Assembly: GCA_024278655.1 (NCBI GenBank)
Contig: JAJRSV010000244.1
Coordinates: 1-5,389, forward strand
Direction of reading: 5' to 3'
Source of the DNA: Bacteroidota bacterium
Lineage (GTDB): Bacteria > Bacteroidota > Ignavibacteria > Ignavibacteriales > Ignavibacteriaceae
DNA: 5,389 nt
A program made the position numbers and the translations under genes. This document shows, one piece after another, positions 1 to 5,389 of this stretch. How positions within the stretch are numbered: position 1 is the first letter of the stretch; every line of letters begins with the position of its first letter. Under the pieces are notes generated by a model that ran no database searches, was not told the origin of the DNA, and worked only from the letters and a program-made list of their open reading frames with translations.

Positions 1-33
1 AAGATTTATAAGACGGTTTACTTATAAGCGCAA

Positions 34-90
34 ACAAGTGCCAGTCACTTAACACTCGCTTTTTTCTTCCCTAAAGTGACTGGCACTTGT
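34..90 (-). terminator. Possible long stem-loop downstream of the zinc-ribbon gene
   Basis: In a minus-strand transcript leaving the gene that stops at 118, positions 90-74 and 50-34 would form a perfect 17-bp stem with a 23-nt loop. There is no good U-tract after the stem (the strand continues TTGCGC), so it does not look like a textbook intrinsic terminator. It could still block 3' exonucleases or stop transcription weakly. The same bases are better explained as REP-like units. Confidence 0.3.
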
Positions 91-110
91 GATGACGTGA
101 CCGGCACTTA
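34..110. repeat. REP-like cluster of three palindromic units
   Basis: Three related units lie between the window edge and the stop of the zinc-ribbon gene. Unit 1 (34-50) and unit 2 (74-90) are exact reverse complements over 17 bp, separated by a 23-nt spacer. Unit 3 (97-109, GTGACCGGCACTT) repeats unit 2 (76-88, GTGACTGGCACTT) in direct orientation with one change. Each unit is itself an imperfect palindrome: AAGTG and CACTT flank five bases in units 1 and 2, and GTG and CAC flank them in unit 3. This architecture matches REP/BIME-type sequences mobilised in trans by IS200/IS605-like REP-associated Y1 tyrosine transposases (RAYTs). From memory, unverified, very similar palindromes are common in Ignavibacteria and related genomes. 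No transposase gene is in the window. Lying just 3' of the minus-strand gene, the cluster could also end or stabilise its transcript. Confidence 0.7.
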
Positions 111-117
111 GTGTTAA

Positions 118-513
118 TCATCTCATTCCCAAAATATCCAGGTATTTTCTTGCATGCTCACCAAACGATTCCACCTTGCCTTCGTCTTCAATCATCTTAA
201 ATGTGCTCTTCTCTCCGGCAACCATCGAGAAGAGGATGTTGTACTCCCGTTTCTTTTCATCTATGTAAATTATCCTGGCAAGGTTGTCGTGAACATCGGA
301 AGCAAGTTTTTTGTGGCAGATGGGACACCTGAACTCGAGATGCTCTCCTTCATCGTAAAAGAAAAGCGGATGCTTTACAACCGTGTAATTACCGATTTCG
401 GGATGGAGTAAAATAAGACCGGCATCGCCTTGTTTGTTTCTAACCGAAAAGATAATGTACTCCCCAACATTTAAATAACCTCTGCAATGCGGACACAAAA
501 AGTTTTCCTTCAT
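118..513 (-). CDS. Small zinc-ribbon protein of unknown function (131 aa)
   Basis: This conserved-hypothetical-type protein has two CxxC knuckles, C7-P-H-C10 and C63-P-I-C66, about 52 residues apart. Together they should bind one zinc ion in a split zinc ribbon. The insert between them (about 11-62) is rich in hydrophobic and aromatic residues and probably forms beta strands. The C-terminal half (about 75-131) has no motif I recognise. There is no signal peptide or membrane segment, so it is probably cytoplasmic. The start at 513 was chosen over an upstream in-frame start at 609 because AGGAGGA (521-527) lies 7 nt before it and the extra 32 residues would run through the putative promoter. 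It stands alone, divergent from the lipoprotein gene, with the REP-like cluster beyond its stop. Protein-protein or nucleic-acid binding is possible, but no function can be assigned. Confidence 0.85.
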   Translation of the reverse strand: MKENFLCPHCRGYLNVGEYIIFSVRNKQGDAGLILLHPEIGNYTVVKHPLFFYDEGEHLEFRCPICHKKLASDVHDNLARIIYIDEKKREYNILFSMVAGEKSTFKMIEDEGKVESFGEHARKYLDILGMR

Positions 514-520
514 AGCAGTC

Positions 521-527
521 TCCTCCT
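521..527 (-). promoter_or_regulatory. Strong Shine-Dalgarno site of the zinc-ribbon gene
   Basis: On the minus strand this reads AGGAGGA, an almost perfect anti-16S match, 7 nt before the ATG at 513. It decides the start in favour of the 131-residue form over a longer open frame beginning at 609. Confidence 0.8.
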
Positions 528-544
528 GATTTCGTTCGTTTACT

Positions 545-572
545 AATCTAATAAAAATCTTAAAAGAGTCAA
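545..572 (-). promoter_or_regulatory. Putative sigma70-type promoter of the zinc-ribbon gene
   Basis: On the minus strand TTGACT (572-567, 5 of 6 consensus) is followed after 16 nt by TAGATT (550-545, 4 of 6). Transcription would start near 538, giving a leader of about 25 nt that contains the Shine-Dalgarno site. Position and spacing are good, the -10 box is imperfect, and no experimental support is available. Confidence 0.4.
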
Positions 573-672
573 GCGTTTTGTAGAATCGGAAACATAGAAT
601 AATCAACAACCTTATATCAAAAAAAAGCAGGCAATAAAACTTATGTTATACCACAGTTCCTGTTGTTTCTTT

Positions 673-700
673 TTGATATTTAAATATTCTTACTTATTTT
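673..700 (+). promoter_or_regulatory. Putative promoter of the lipoprotein gene
   Basis: TTGATA (673-678, 5 of 6 to the -35 consensus) and TATTTT (695-700, 4 of 6 to the -10) are 16 nt apart, which would start transcription near 707, about 20 nt before the ATG. The region is very AT-rich, so chance matches are likely. The 12-bp palindrome ATATTTAAATAT (676-687) overlaps the -35 end and the spacer and could be an operator, or just base composition. Confidence 0.3.
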
Positions 701-726
701 CAAAAAAAATCCAGAAAGGAATTGCA

Positions 727-2025
727 ATGAAGAAGAAATTTTTGTCTCCACTTGTTCTAATAAATATTTTCTTACTATCGTTTTTATTAGTTAGCTGCGG
801 TGGAGAAGACAAACAAAACCACGCCGGTACAAATGGAGAAAACGGATCCGGTTCTTATACTTATGATGTTAAGTACTCCGATAACACGAAAATTGTAAGC
901 ACTGAAACAGTTGATAAATTAATTTCTTCAGATAAAGAATCGGGTGTATATAAGTTTTCGGCAGATGCTGATGAGTTAGAAACACTTGAGCCGGGCGACG
1001 TTGTTATTTTTGCCGGTCACTCTTTAAGAAAAATTAAAAATGTTGAACAATCGGGTGATGAAATTATTGTTAATACAGAATACGCAACATTGAACGAAGC
1101 AATAACCGACGGTGAGATATCGTGGGAGAAAACTATTGATTGGTCGGAATCTTCTTCCAACGTTAACACGGCTTCATTAATTATCGGAGATGTAATTTAT
1201 GCTTCTGAAACTAAAACCGAATTCAAAGTTCATTACAAAGGTAAACTTCAGGGTTGGGATATTGAACTTGAGCTGGAACCGGACGGGGAAAAATTGAAGA
1301 TTAAGTTAACAGGCGAAAAATCTTTTAACGGACAAAAAGTTTGTAAGATTACCGCCGAAGGATTTCTTTCTAAATTTAAACATAAAACCGAAATGTCTTT
1401 TTCCGGTGGGCAGCTTGTGAATTTCAATGAAAGTAATGATGGACTGCAAGGTGAGCTTAATGTTAATTTTGCAGCGGTTGGAGTGGGTTCCGATATTGCA
1501 TACATAGGAATTCCTGCAAAGATCAGTATTCCTGTTTTAATCGGCGGTGTAATTCCGGTAAATTTGAATTTGATTGCAACATTAAAAATTTACCCGGAAG
1601 TGCAGCAAGGTGCAAGCAGTCAGGGAAGTTACAAACTAACTTATAACAGCGATATGGGTTTTGAATACGAGAACGGAAACACAAAACTCAACAGTAAATT
1701 AAACAGCCAGAATATGGATATTACCGGCGAAACCGTTACAGCAGGAACCGTAACAACCGGCATCGGCGTTGGTTTTGAATTCCCCCGGTTTGAAGTTGCT
1801 GTTTTGGGCGAGATTATAGTTCCTTTCTTTCTGGTAAATATCAGTACCGTTAATTTCTTTGAACCCGGAATACTTAGTGGTGTTAAACCGTGCCAGCAGG
1901 GAAAACTAAATCTTAAAGTCATTTCAGGTGTAAACCTTAAGTTTTTGGGAGTCGAATATAACGTTCAAAAAACTCATTTCGAAAAAGAAAGAAAATGGAA
2001 CAGGGGTCCCGGTTGTGATGATTAA
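727..2025 (+). CDS. Secreted lipoprotein of unknown function (432 aa)
   Basis: The N-terminus is a clear type II signal peptide: a lysine-rich n-region (K2-K4), a hydrophobic core (about 5-22) and a lipobox LVSC with the lipidated cysteine at C24. The mature protein begins CGGEDKQN and runs through a Gly/Asn/Ser-rich linker to about residue 50. An acidic stretch straight after the lipidated cysteine resembles surface-export signals of Bacteroidota lipoproteins, so surface exposure is possible. A first module (about 55-145) contains L-E-P-G-D-V-V and a run ending in ATLNEAITDG; from memory, similar modules open other large secreted bacterial proteins, but this is unverified. The rest (about 150-432) is beta-rich, with short hydrophobic stretches near 255-280. 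Three further cysteines (C206, C389, C430) could form a disulfide. The start at 727 follows AGAAAGGA (713-720) by 6 nt; the longer frame from 643 would bury the signal peptide. It converges on the barrel gene. No enzymatic motif was seen. Confidence 0.88.
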   Translation: MKKKFLSPLVLINIFLLSFLLVSCGGEDKQNHAGTNGENGSGSYTYDVKYSDNTKIVSTETVDKLISSDKESGVYKFSADADELETLEPGDVVIFAGHSLRKIKNVEQSGDEIIVNTEYATLNEAITDGEISWEKTIDWSESSSNVNTASLIIGDVIYASETKTEFKVHYKGKLQGWDIELELEPDGEKLKIKLTGEKSFNGQKVCKITAEGFLSKFKHKTEMSFSGGQLVNFNESNDGLQGELNVNFAAVGVGSDIAYIGIPAKISIPVLIGGVIPVNLNLIATLKIYPEVQQGASSQGSYKLTYNSDMGFEYENGNTKLNSKLNSQNMDITGETVTAGTVTTGIGVGFEFPRFEVAVLGEIIVPFFLVNISTVNFFEPGILSGVKPCQQGKLNLKVISGVNLKFLGVEYNVQKTHFEKERKWNRGPGCDD

Positions 2026-2055
2026 TTCCGTTAACAGGTTCCCGCAGCTAATTGT

Positions 2056-2907
2056 TTAATTCGAAAAATAAATCCCGACATTAAACACGGGAGCCGAGAT
2101 TATGTTTTTGCCGTTCGTTCCGCTTTCGTAGTAACCTTTTACTCCGAAGTTTGAGGAGAACTTATAAACCAGTTCGGCATTGTAAGCAACGTATTCCTGG
2201 TTGTTCGAAAACATTCCGTAGCCGCCCTTCACATTCGGGTCTCCGTTTGTGAAGGAAACAACCCCGTGAAATCTTAATATTAGAGAAAGGTTTTGTGTGA
2301 ACCTGTAACCACCTTCGATAATATATCTGAATTCATCCGAGAAACCGTTAGTCTGATTATTATAAGCAACTCCTCCCGATATGTAAACCGGAAGCGGATA
2401 AAAAGAATGACCTGCTTCGAGACCAATTAACTGATTGAAGTTTCCGCTGCCGGTCCATAGCCCGCCGTCGGTATCCGATTTTCCGGTAGGTAATCCTAAA
2501 ATAAGTTTTGTGCTTATAACCGTATTGCCGAACTTTGCCAGTTTTAATTTAACGCCGGCACTAATATCTCCGATGCTGCTGATATCCGTATCGAAACCGA
2601 CGGCAGCCGCAAGTGTATCTAATTTAACCGATTTGTAAGCTGCAAAGTTTACAAAGGTTGTAACATTATCGGTTATTCCGTACGATGCGAAAACTCCGAG
2701 TGTTACATCCTTAAATTCAGGTGAGGGTATTTTAATTCCTCCGGAGTTGTAAATTTTAGTGCCGCTTAAAAATCTGTAATCCATTTTAGCATAAACTTTA
2801 CCTTTTTTCTGTGTCCATGCTCCGGCAACTGCAATTGACTGTATTAAAAAAACAATTGAGATAGATAAAAGAATTAACTTATTTTTAACTTGTGTATTAT
2901 AAAACAT
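2056..2907 (-). CDS. Putative outer-membrane beta-barrel protein (283 aa)
   Basis: A signal peptide is evident: KNK at 8-10, a hydrophobic core at about 11-25, and a likely signal peptidase I site A26-V-A28 before G29, so the mature chain starts GAWTQKKGK. The rest alternates polar and hydrophobic residues in short strands joined by Gly/Asn/Asp-rich turns, and it ends in a hydrophobic strand with the terminus YFSN. This is typical of 12-14-strand outer-membrane barrels of the porin-like or MetA-pathway/XagA-like kind; the exact family is uncertain. The start at 2907 is supported by AAGGA (2915-2919), 7 nt upstream. It is divergent from the rhomboid operon and convergent with the lipoprotein gene (30-bp gap). 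Convergent genes are not co-transcribed, so a joint role with the lipoprotein at the surface is only speculative. A channel or a structural envelope role is possible; the substrate is unknown. Confidence 0.8.
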   Translation of the reverse strand: MFYNTQVKNKLILLSISIVFLIQSIAVAGAWTQKKGKVYAKMDYRFLSGTKIYNSGGIKIPSPEFKDVTLGVFASYGITDNVTTFVNFAAYKSVKLDTLAAAVGFDTDISSIGDISAGVKLKLAKFGNTVISTKLILGLPTGKSDTDGGLWTGSGNFNQLIGLEAGHSFYPLPVYISGGVAYNNQTNGFSDEFRYIIEGGYRFTQNLSLILRFHGVVSFTNGDPNVKGGYGMFSNNQEYVAYNAELVYKFSSNFGVKGYYESGTNGKNIISAPVFNVGIYFSN

Positions 2908-3002
2908 ATTTAAATCCTTACCGGGAAAGTTTTGGTTGTAATTTAGTTCGAAAAAAATACTAATTTTTAATACAAATAGATAAACAATAATCCTTCTTTT
3001 TT
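2908..3002. promoter_or_regulatory. Divergent AT-rich spacer with promoters for barrel gene and rhomboid operon
   Basis: This 95-bp, very AT-rich spacer must hold promoters for both divergent transcripts unless one is read from farther away. On the minus strand it holds the barrel gene's AAGGA site (2915-2919). I found no pair of -35/-10 boxes, and no Bacteroidota-type TTTG/TAnnTTTG pair at correct spacing, good enough to assign. A run of eight T (2997-3004) directly abuts the TTG start of the rhomboid gene. Confidence 0.4.
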
Positions 3003-3662
3003 TTGCAGAAACAATATTTACATAAAAAGCTATTTGATAGCATTATTATTCCGTTTACCTTTCCGGCAATTATGTGGGTGGTTTTTTTAGCCGAACAAAT
3101 TTCGGGAATAAACCTGGACAGGATGGGAATACTTCCGAGAAACTTATCGGGACTTTTGGGGATTGTAACCGGACCGATAATACATGCTAACTATTCGCAT
3201 ATTATTTCGAACACTATTCCGCTTATAATTTTGGGATGGATTATATTCTTTTTCTATCCGAAAATTTCTTACAAAGTTTTTCTTTTAATCTATCTTATGG
3301 ATGGTTTGCTTGTATGGTTATTTGCAAGGGAAGTTTACCACATCGGTGCAAGCGGAATAGTTTACGGCTTTGTAAGTTTTCTTTTCTTCAGCGGAATTTT
3401 CAGGAGGGATAACAAATCGATTGCACTTGCGCTGCTGGTTACGTTTTTGTACGGCGGAATTGTTTGGGGAGTACTGCCCGGGCAGAAAGGAATTTCGTGG
3501 GAGTCGCATTTGTTCGGTGCAGTTGCCGGATTTGTTTCGGCTTTTATTTTCAGAAAAGTCGAACCGCCTAAAAAATACGATTGGGAAGATGAACCGGATG
3601 ACTTTGATGTTGATGAACTCGAAGTATCGTACGATCCCGAAAAAAACAAATTCAATTTTTAG
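3003..3662 (+). CDS. Rhomboid family intramembrane serine protease (219 aa)
   Basis: This protein should cleave transmembrane substrates inside the cytoplasmic membrane. The catalytic serine S117 sits in the rhomboid motif GASG (115-118), and the catalytic histidine H169 in a late helix (ESHLFG, 167-172). H66 and N70 form the HxxxN pair of helix 2 (like H150/N154 of E. coli GlpG), with a further H61. Hydrophobic segments near 13-30, 50-60, 68-86, 90-108, 114-133, 138-157 and 168-184 fit the six-helix core. The tail (about 190-219) is strongly acidic, and a KYDWED-like tail recalls rhomboids of the Bacteroidota/Ignavibacteriota group. The TTG start at 3003 is chosen because the first ATG (3072) would remove about 23 residues of helix 1. 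No Shine-Dalgarno is visible before either start, and TAA at 2988 closes the frame upstream. It is first in the operon, 13 nt before the AhpD-like gene. Its substrate is unknown. Confidence 0.9.
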   Translation: MQKQYLHKKLFDSIIIPFTFPAIMWVVFLAEQISGINLDRMGILPRNLSGLLGIVTGPIIHANYSHIISNTIPLIILGWIIFFFYPKISYKVFLLIYLMDGLLVWLFAREVYHIGASGIVYGFVSFLFFSGIFRRDNKSIALALLVTFLYGGIVWGVLPGQKGISWESHLFGAVAGFVSAFIFRKVEPPKKYDWEDEPDDFDVDELEVSYDPEKNKFNF

Positions 3663-3663
3663 T

Positions 3664-3669
3664 TGAGGA
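3664..3669 (+). promoter_or_regulatory. Ribosome binding site of the AhpD-like gene
   Basis: TGAGGA lies 6 nt before the ATG at 3676, within the 13-nt gap after the rhomboid stop. It fixes the start of the second gene in the operon. Confidence 0.65.
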
Positions 3670-3675
3670 TATTTC

Positions 3676-4035
3676 ATGAAAAAAATTACTTCGGAAACCC
3701 GTAAGTACAGAACCGATATGAACGATAAAATTCTCGGTTCGGGATTTAAGGATTTTAAAAAGTTTTTTGCACTCGATAACAAAGCATACATCGACGGTGC
3801 GCTTCCTGCAAAAACAAAAGAGCTGATGGGACTCGTTGCATCGATGGTGCTGCGCTGTAACGATTGCATCTTTTACCATATCGACCGCTCGATACAGGAA
3901 GGTGCTACGAGAGAGGAATTGTACGAAACATTTAACATTGCACTGATTGTCGGCGGCTCGATTGTTATTCCGCACCTGCGTTATGCATTTCAGATGATGG
4001 AAGAAATTTTTGAAGAAGGAGAAAATGAGCAATAA
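3676..4035 (+). CDS. Carboxymuconolactone decarboxylase family protein, AhpD-like (119 aa)
   Basis: The protein has the CMD-family core with the AhpD-type active site: C61-N-D-C64 followed by H68, and E49 exactly 12 residues before the first cysteine. This matches the E118-C130-C133-H137 relay of Mycobacterium tuberculosis AhpD; the position of AhpD H132 is D63 here. It is followed by GGSIVIPH (93-100), typical of the helical CMD core. Single-domain CMD proteins of about 110-120 residues form hexamers or trimers and act as thiol-disulfide redox or peroxidase-related proteins. The presence of both cysteines argues for redox chemistry and against true gamma-carboxymuconolactone decarboxylation. 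It has no signal peptide and is presumably cytoplasmic. Its last 11 nt overlap the start of the deaminase gene, which suggests coupled translation and related use. Physiological substrate and reductant are unknown. Confidence 0.9.
   Translation: MKKITSETRKYRTDMNDKILGSGFKDFKKFFALDNKAYIDGALPAKTKELMGLVASMVLRCNDCIFYHIDRSIQEGATREELYETFNIALIVGGSIVIPHLRYAFQMMEEIFEEGENEQ
4016..4021 (+). promoter_or_regulatory. Ribosome binding site of the deaminase gene, inside the upstream gene
   Basis: AAGGAG lies 3-4 nt before the ATG at 4025 and within the 3' end of the AhpD-like gene. It favours ATG 4025 over the in-frame TTG at 4010. The spacing is short, so re-initiation by ribosomes finishing the upstream gene probably helps. 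Confidence 0.55.
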
Positions 4036-5380
4036 AAAATTAATTATTCCGGAAAGAATTGTAACGGTTGACAGCGAAGAGAGAATTTTAACAAATACCG
4101 CTGTTGAAATTACTGACGGAACTATAACCGCTTTTATTCCGCTTGAAAAGTTTGATGTAAAGAGCTACGAAGGTGAAGTGTTCAACTATCCCGGTCTTAC
4201 TTTGGTACCGGGTTTCGTGCAAACGCATATTCATCTTTGCCAAACGCTTTTCCGCGGGCTTGCTGATGATCTTCCTTTGCTCGATTGGCTCGGTCAGAAA
4301 ATTTTCCCGTTCGAAAATGCACACGATAAAAACTCGTTAAGAATATCGGCAAAGCTCGGTTTGAACGAACTGCTTTCAGGCGGCACAACTACTCTGCTTG
4401 ATATGGGAACGCTACGCTATCAGGAAGTAGTTTTTGAAGAGATGATTGCTTCCGGCATAAGAGGTTTTTCCGGAAAGTGTCTGATTGATGAGAACGGTAT
4501 CGATCCGAAATTTAAAAACGATACCGGAAGCGAACTTAAGTACCAGAGAGAACTTGCGGAAGAGTTTCATAACAGCGATAGCGGGAGAATTAAATACGGT
4601 TTTGCACCCAGGTTTGTTCTTTCGTGCAGCGAGGAACTGTTAAAAGAAACAAAAGCAATGATGCATGACTTTCCGGGTTCGGTTTATCACACGCACTCTT
4701 CGGAAAATAAGGATGAAGTTGCCGAGGTAAGAAGAAGGTTCAACAAAGAAAACATAGAGTATTTTAATTCCATTGATGTGCTCGATGAGAATACCGTTCT
4801 TGCACACTGTATTCATTTAAATAGCGGCGAAAAGCAGATTCTTAAAAATAAAAACGTACGGGTTGCACATTGTCCTTCATCAAACTTAAAGCTCGGTTCG
4901 GGTATTGCAAACATTCCCGAATATATTAAACTTGGCATTTCGGTTTCGCTTGGTGCCGACGGTGCGCCCTGTAACAACAACTTAAGTGTGTTCACCGAAA
5001 TGCGTTTAGCCGGATTGATACAAAAACCTTTGCACGGTGCCGATTCGATGGATGCTAAAACTCTTTTTAAACTCGCAACAATCGAAGGCGCGAAAGCTTT
5101 GCATCTTGATAATGAGATTGGAAGTATTGAAGTCGGTAAAAAAGCAGATTTGGTTTTACTCGATTTGAATTCACCGCTTCATTCAATGTCGGGCGGTAAC
5201 GATAATATTTATTCCGACATTGTTTACACTTCCAATTCCGTTGATGTTAACGCGGTAATGATAAACGGACAATGGATCATTAAGGACTGTGAGTCGCTTG
5301 TTTATGACACGAAGGAACTTATATCGGAAGGAAAGAGCGAATTGAAAAAACTGCTAACGAGAGCGGACAGCGTTAAATGA
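4025..5380 (+). CDS. COG0402 amidohydrolase, probable purine nucleoside/base deaminase (451 aa)
   Basis: This is a cytoplasmic metal-dependent hydrolase of the amidohydrolase superfamily, in the branch holding MTA/SAH deaminase (MtaD), 5'-deoxyadenosine deaminase, guanine deaminase, SsnA and TRZ/ATZ enzymes. Length is normal. The N-terminal beta-sandwich (about 1-62) leads to PGFVQTHIH with metal ligands H68 and H70. The loop LFRGLADDLPLLDWL (75-89) is characteristic of the MtaD/deoxyadenosine-deaminase group. Further active-site residues are H225 with E228 (HTHSSE), H261 (LAHCIHL) and metal ligand D312 (GADGAPCNNN, 310-319). The C-terminal part has the usual E-I-G-S-I-E-V-G-K-K-A-D-L signature (364-376). 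All expected residues are present, so it should be active, releasing ammonia from a purine-type substrate (MTA, SAH, 5'-deoxyadenosine or guanine-like). The exact substrate cannot be read from sequence alone. It overlaps the AhpD-like gene by 11 nt and a following start by 4 nt. Confidence 0.92.
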   Translation: MSNKKLIIPERIVTVDSEERILTNTAVEITDGTITAFIPLEKFDVKSYEGEVFNYPGLTLVPGFVQTHIHLCQTLFRGLADDLPLLDWLGQKIFPFENAHDKNSLRISAKLGLNELLSGGTTTLLDMGTLRYQEVVFEEMIASGIRGFSGKCLIDENGIDPKFKNDTGSELKYQRELAEEFHNSDSGRIKYGFAPRFVLSCSEELLKETKAMMHDFPGSVYHTHSSENKDEVAEVRRRFNKENIEYFNSIDVLDENTVLAHCIHLNSGEKQILKNKNVRVAHCPSSNLKLGSGIANIPEYIKLGISVSLGADGAPCNNNLSVFTEMRLAGLIQKPLHGADSMDAKTLFKLATIEGAKALHLDNEIGSIEVGKKADLVLLDLNSPLHSMSGGNDNIYSDIVYTSNSVDVNAVMINGQWIIKDCESLVYDTKELISEGKSELKKLLTRADSVK

Positions 5381-5389
5381 AAAAGATAA
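5377..5389 (+). CDS. Probable start of a further operon gene, cut by the window end
   Basis: ATG at 5377 overlaps the deaminase stop as ATGA, the usual layout for translationally coupled genes. Only M-K-K-I can be read before the window ends, so no product can be named. Upstream AGCGGACAG offers at best a weak Shine-Dalgarno. The lysine-rich beginning would suit a signal peptide or many other proteins. Confidence 0.4.

Noticed and set aside
1..52. Possible 3' ends of upstream plus-strand genes (frame 1 open to TAA at 25-27; frame 2 open to TAA at 50-52)
   Set aside because: Only 8 to 16 codons are visible, with no motif or codon evidence; too short to call a partial gene.
154..411. Plus-strand 85-codon open frame antisense to the zinc-ribbon gene
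   Set aside because: It mirrors a minus-strand gene that has a strong ribosome binding site and zinc knuckles, and has no comparable start or motif of its own.
643..726. N-terminal extension of the lipoprotein from ATG 643
   Set aside because: It would put 28 residues before a textbook lipoprotein signal peptide and cover the probable promoter; ATG 727 has a ribosome binding site.
2026..2055. Bidirectional terminator between the convergent lipoprotein and barrel genes
   Set aside because: Neither strand shows a stable stem followed by a T-run in these 30 bases.
3318..3869. Long minus-strand open frame (183 codons) antisense to the rhomboid and AhpD-like genes
   Set aside because: It spans two plus-strand genes with intact catalytic motifs, its composition is Ser/Phe/Arg-rich as expected for an antisense frame, and no family motif is visible.
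4010..4024. TTG start of the deaminase at 4010
   Set aside because: It would place the AAGGAG ribosome binding site inside the coding region; ATG 4025 gives the normal family N-terminus.
3652..4032. Minus-strand open frame (126 codons) antisense to the AhpD-like gene
   Set aside because: It is a near-exact shadow of a gene with conserved E-C-C-H residues and a good ribosome binding site.
1..5389. CRISPR array, tRNA, rRNA, complete insertion sequence or defence system
   Set aside because: No regularly spaced direct repeats, no cloverleaf or rRNA-like segments and no transposase, nuclease or toxin-antitoxin motifs were seen; the only repeats are the REP-like units at the left end.

Overview
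The window (about 39-40% G+C by eye) looks like a chromosomal segment from a Gram-negative bacterium of the Bacteroidota/Chlorobiota/Ignavibacteriota group. The reasons are a lipoprotein with a classic lipobox, an outer-membrane barrel-type protein, a rhomboid of the style seen in that group, and REP-like palindromes related to AAGTGCCAGTCACTT. Most starts carry a recognisable Shine-Dalgarno sequence. That fits the Ignavibacteriota/Chlorobiota side better than classical Bacteroidia, which mostly lack it. This placement is an inference, not a database result.

Layout. Positions 1-117 hold no convincing gene but contain a cluster of three related palindromic units, two of which form a perfect 17-bp inverted repeat. 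Next comes a small minus-strand zinc-ribbon protein of unknown function (118-513) with a strong ribosome binding site and a plausible promoter. A 213-bp divergent spacer separates it from a 432-residue lipoprotein of unknown function on the plus strand (727-2025). The lipoprotein gene converges, with a 30-bp gap, on a minus-strand gene for a secreted, probably outer-membrane beta-barrel protein (2056-2907).

From a second divergent spacer (2908-3002) a tight plus-strand operon begins: a rhomboid intramembrane serine protease (TTG start at 3003), a 119-residue AhpD-like carboxymuconolactone decarboxylase-family protein (3676-4035), and a COG0402 amidohydrolase/deaminase (4025-5380). A further gene probably starts at 5377 and leaves the window. 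Spacings are 13 nt, an 11-nt overlap and a 4-nt ATGA overlap, so translation is probably coupled.

How they may work together. The deaminase has all expected metal and catalytic residues of the methylthioadenosine/S-adenosylhomocysteine/5'-deoxyadenosine deaminase and guanine/cytosine-type deaminase group. Its likely job is deamination of a purine-type nucleoside or base in salvage. The AhpD-like partner has an intact Glu-Cys-Cys-His relay and may be a thiol-dependent redox protein. No known pathway explains why these two are coupled to each other and to a rhomboid, and this is the most interesting context in the window. I see no CRISPR array, tRNA, rRNA, complete insertion sequence or recognisable defence system.
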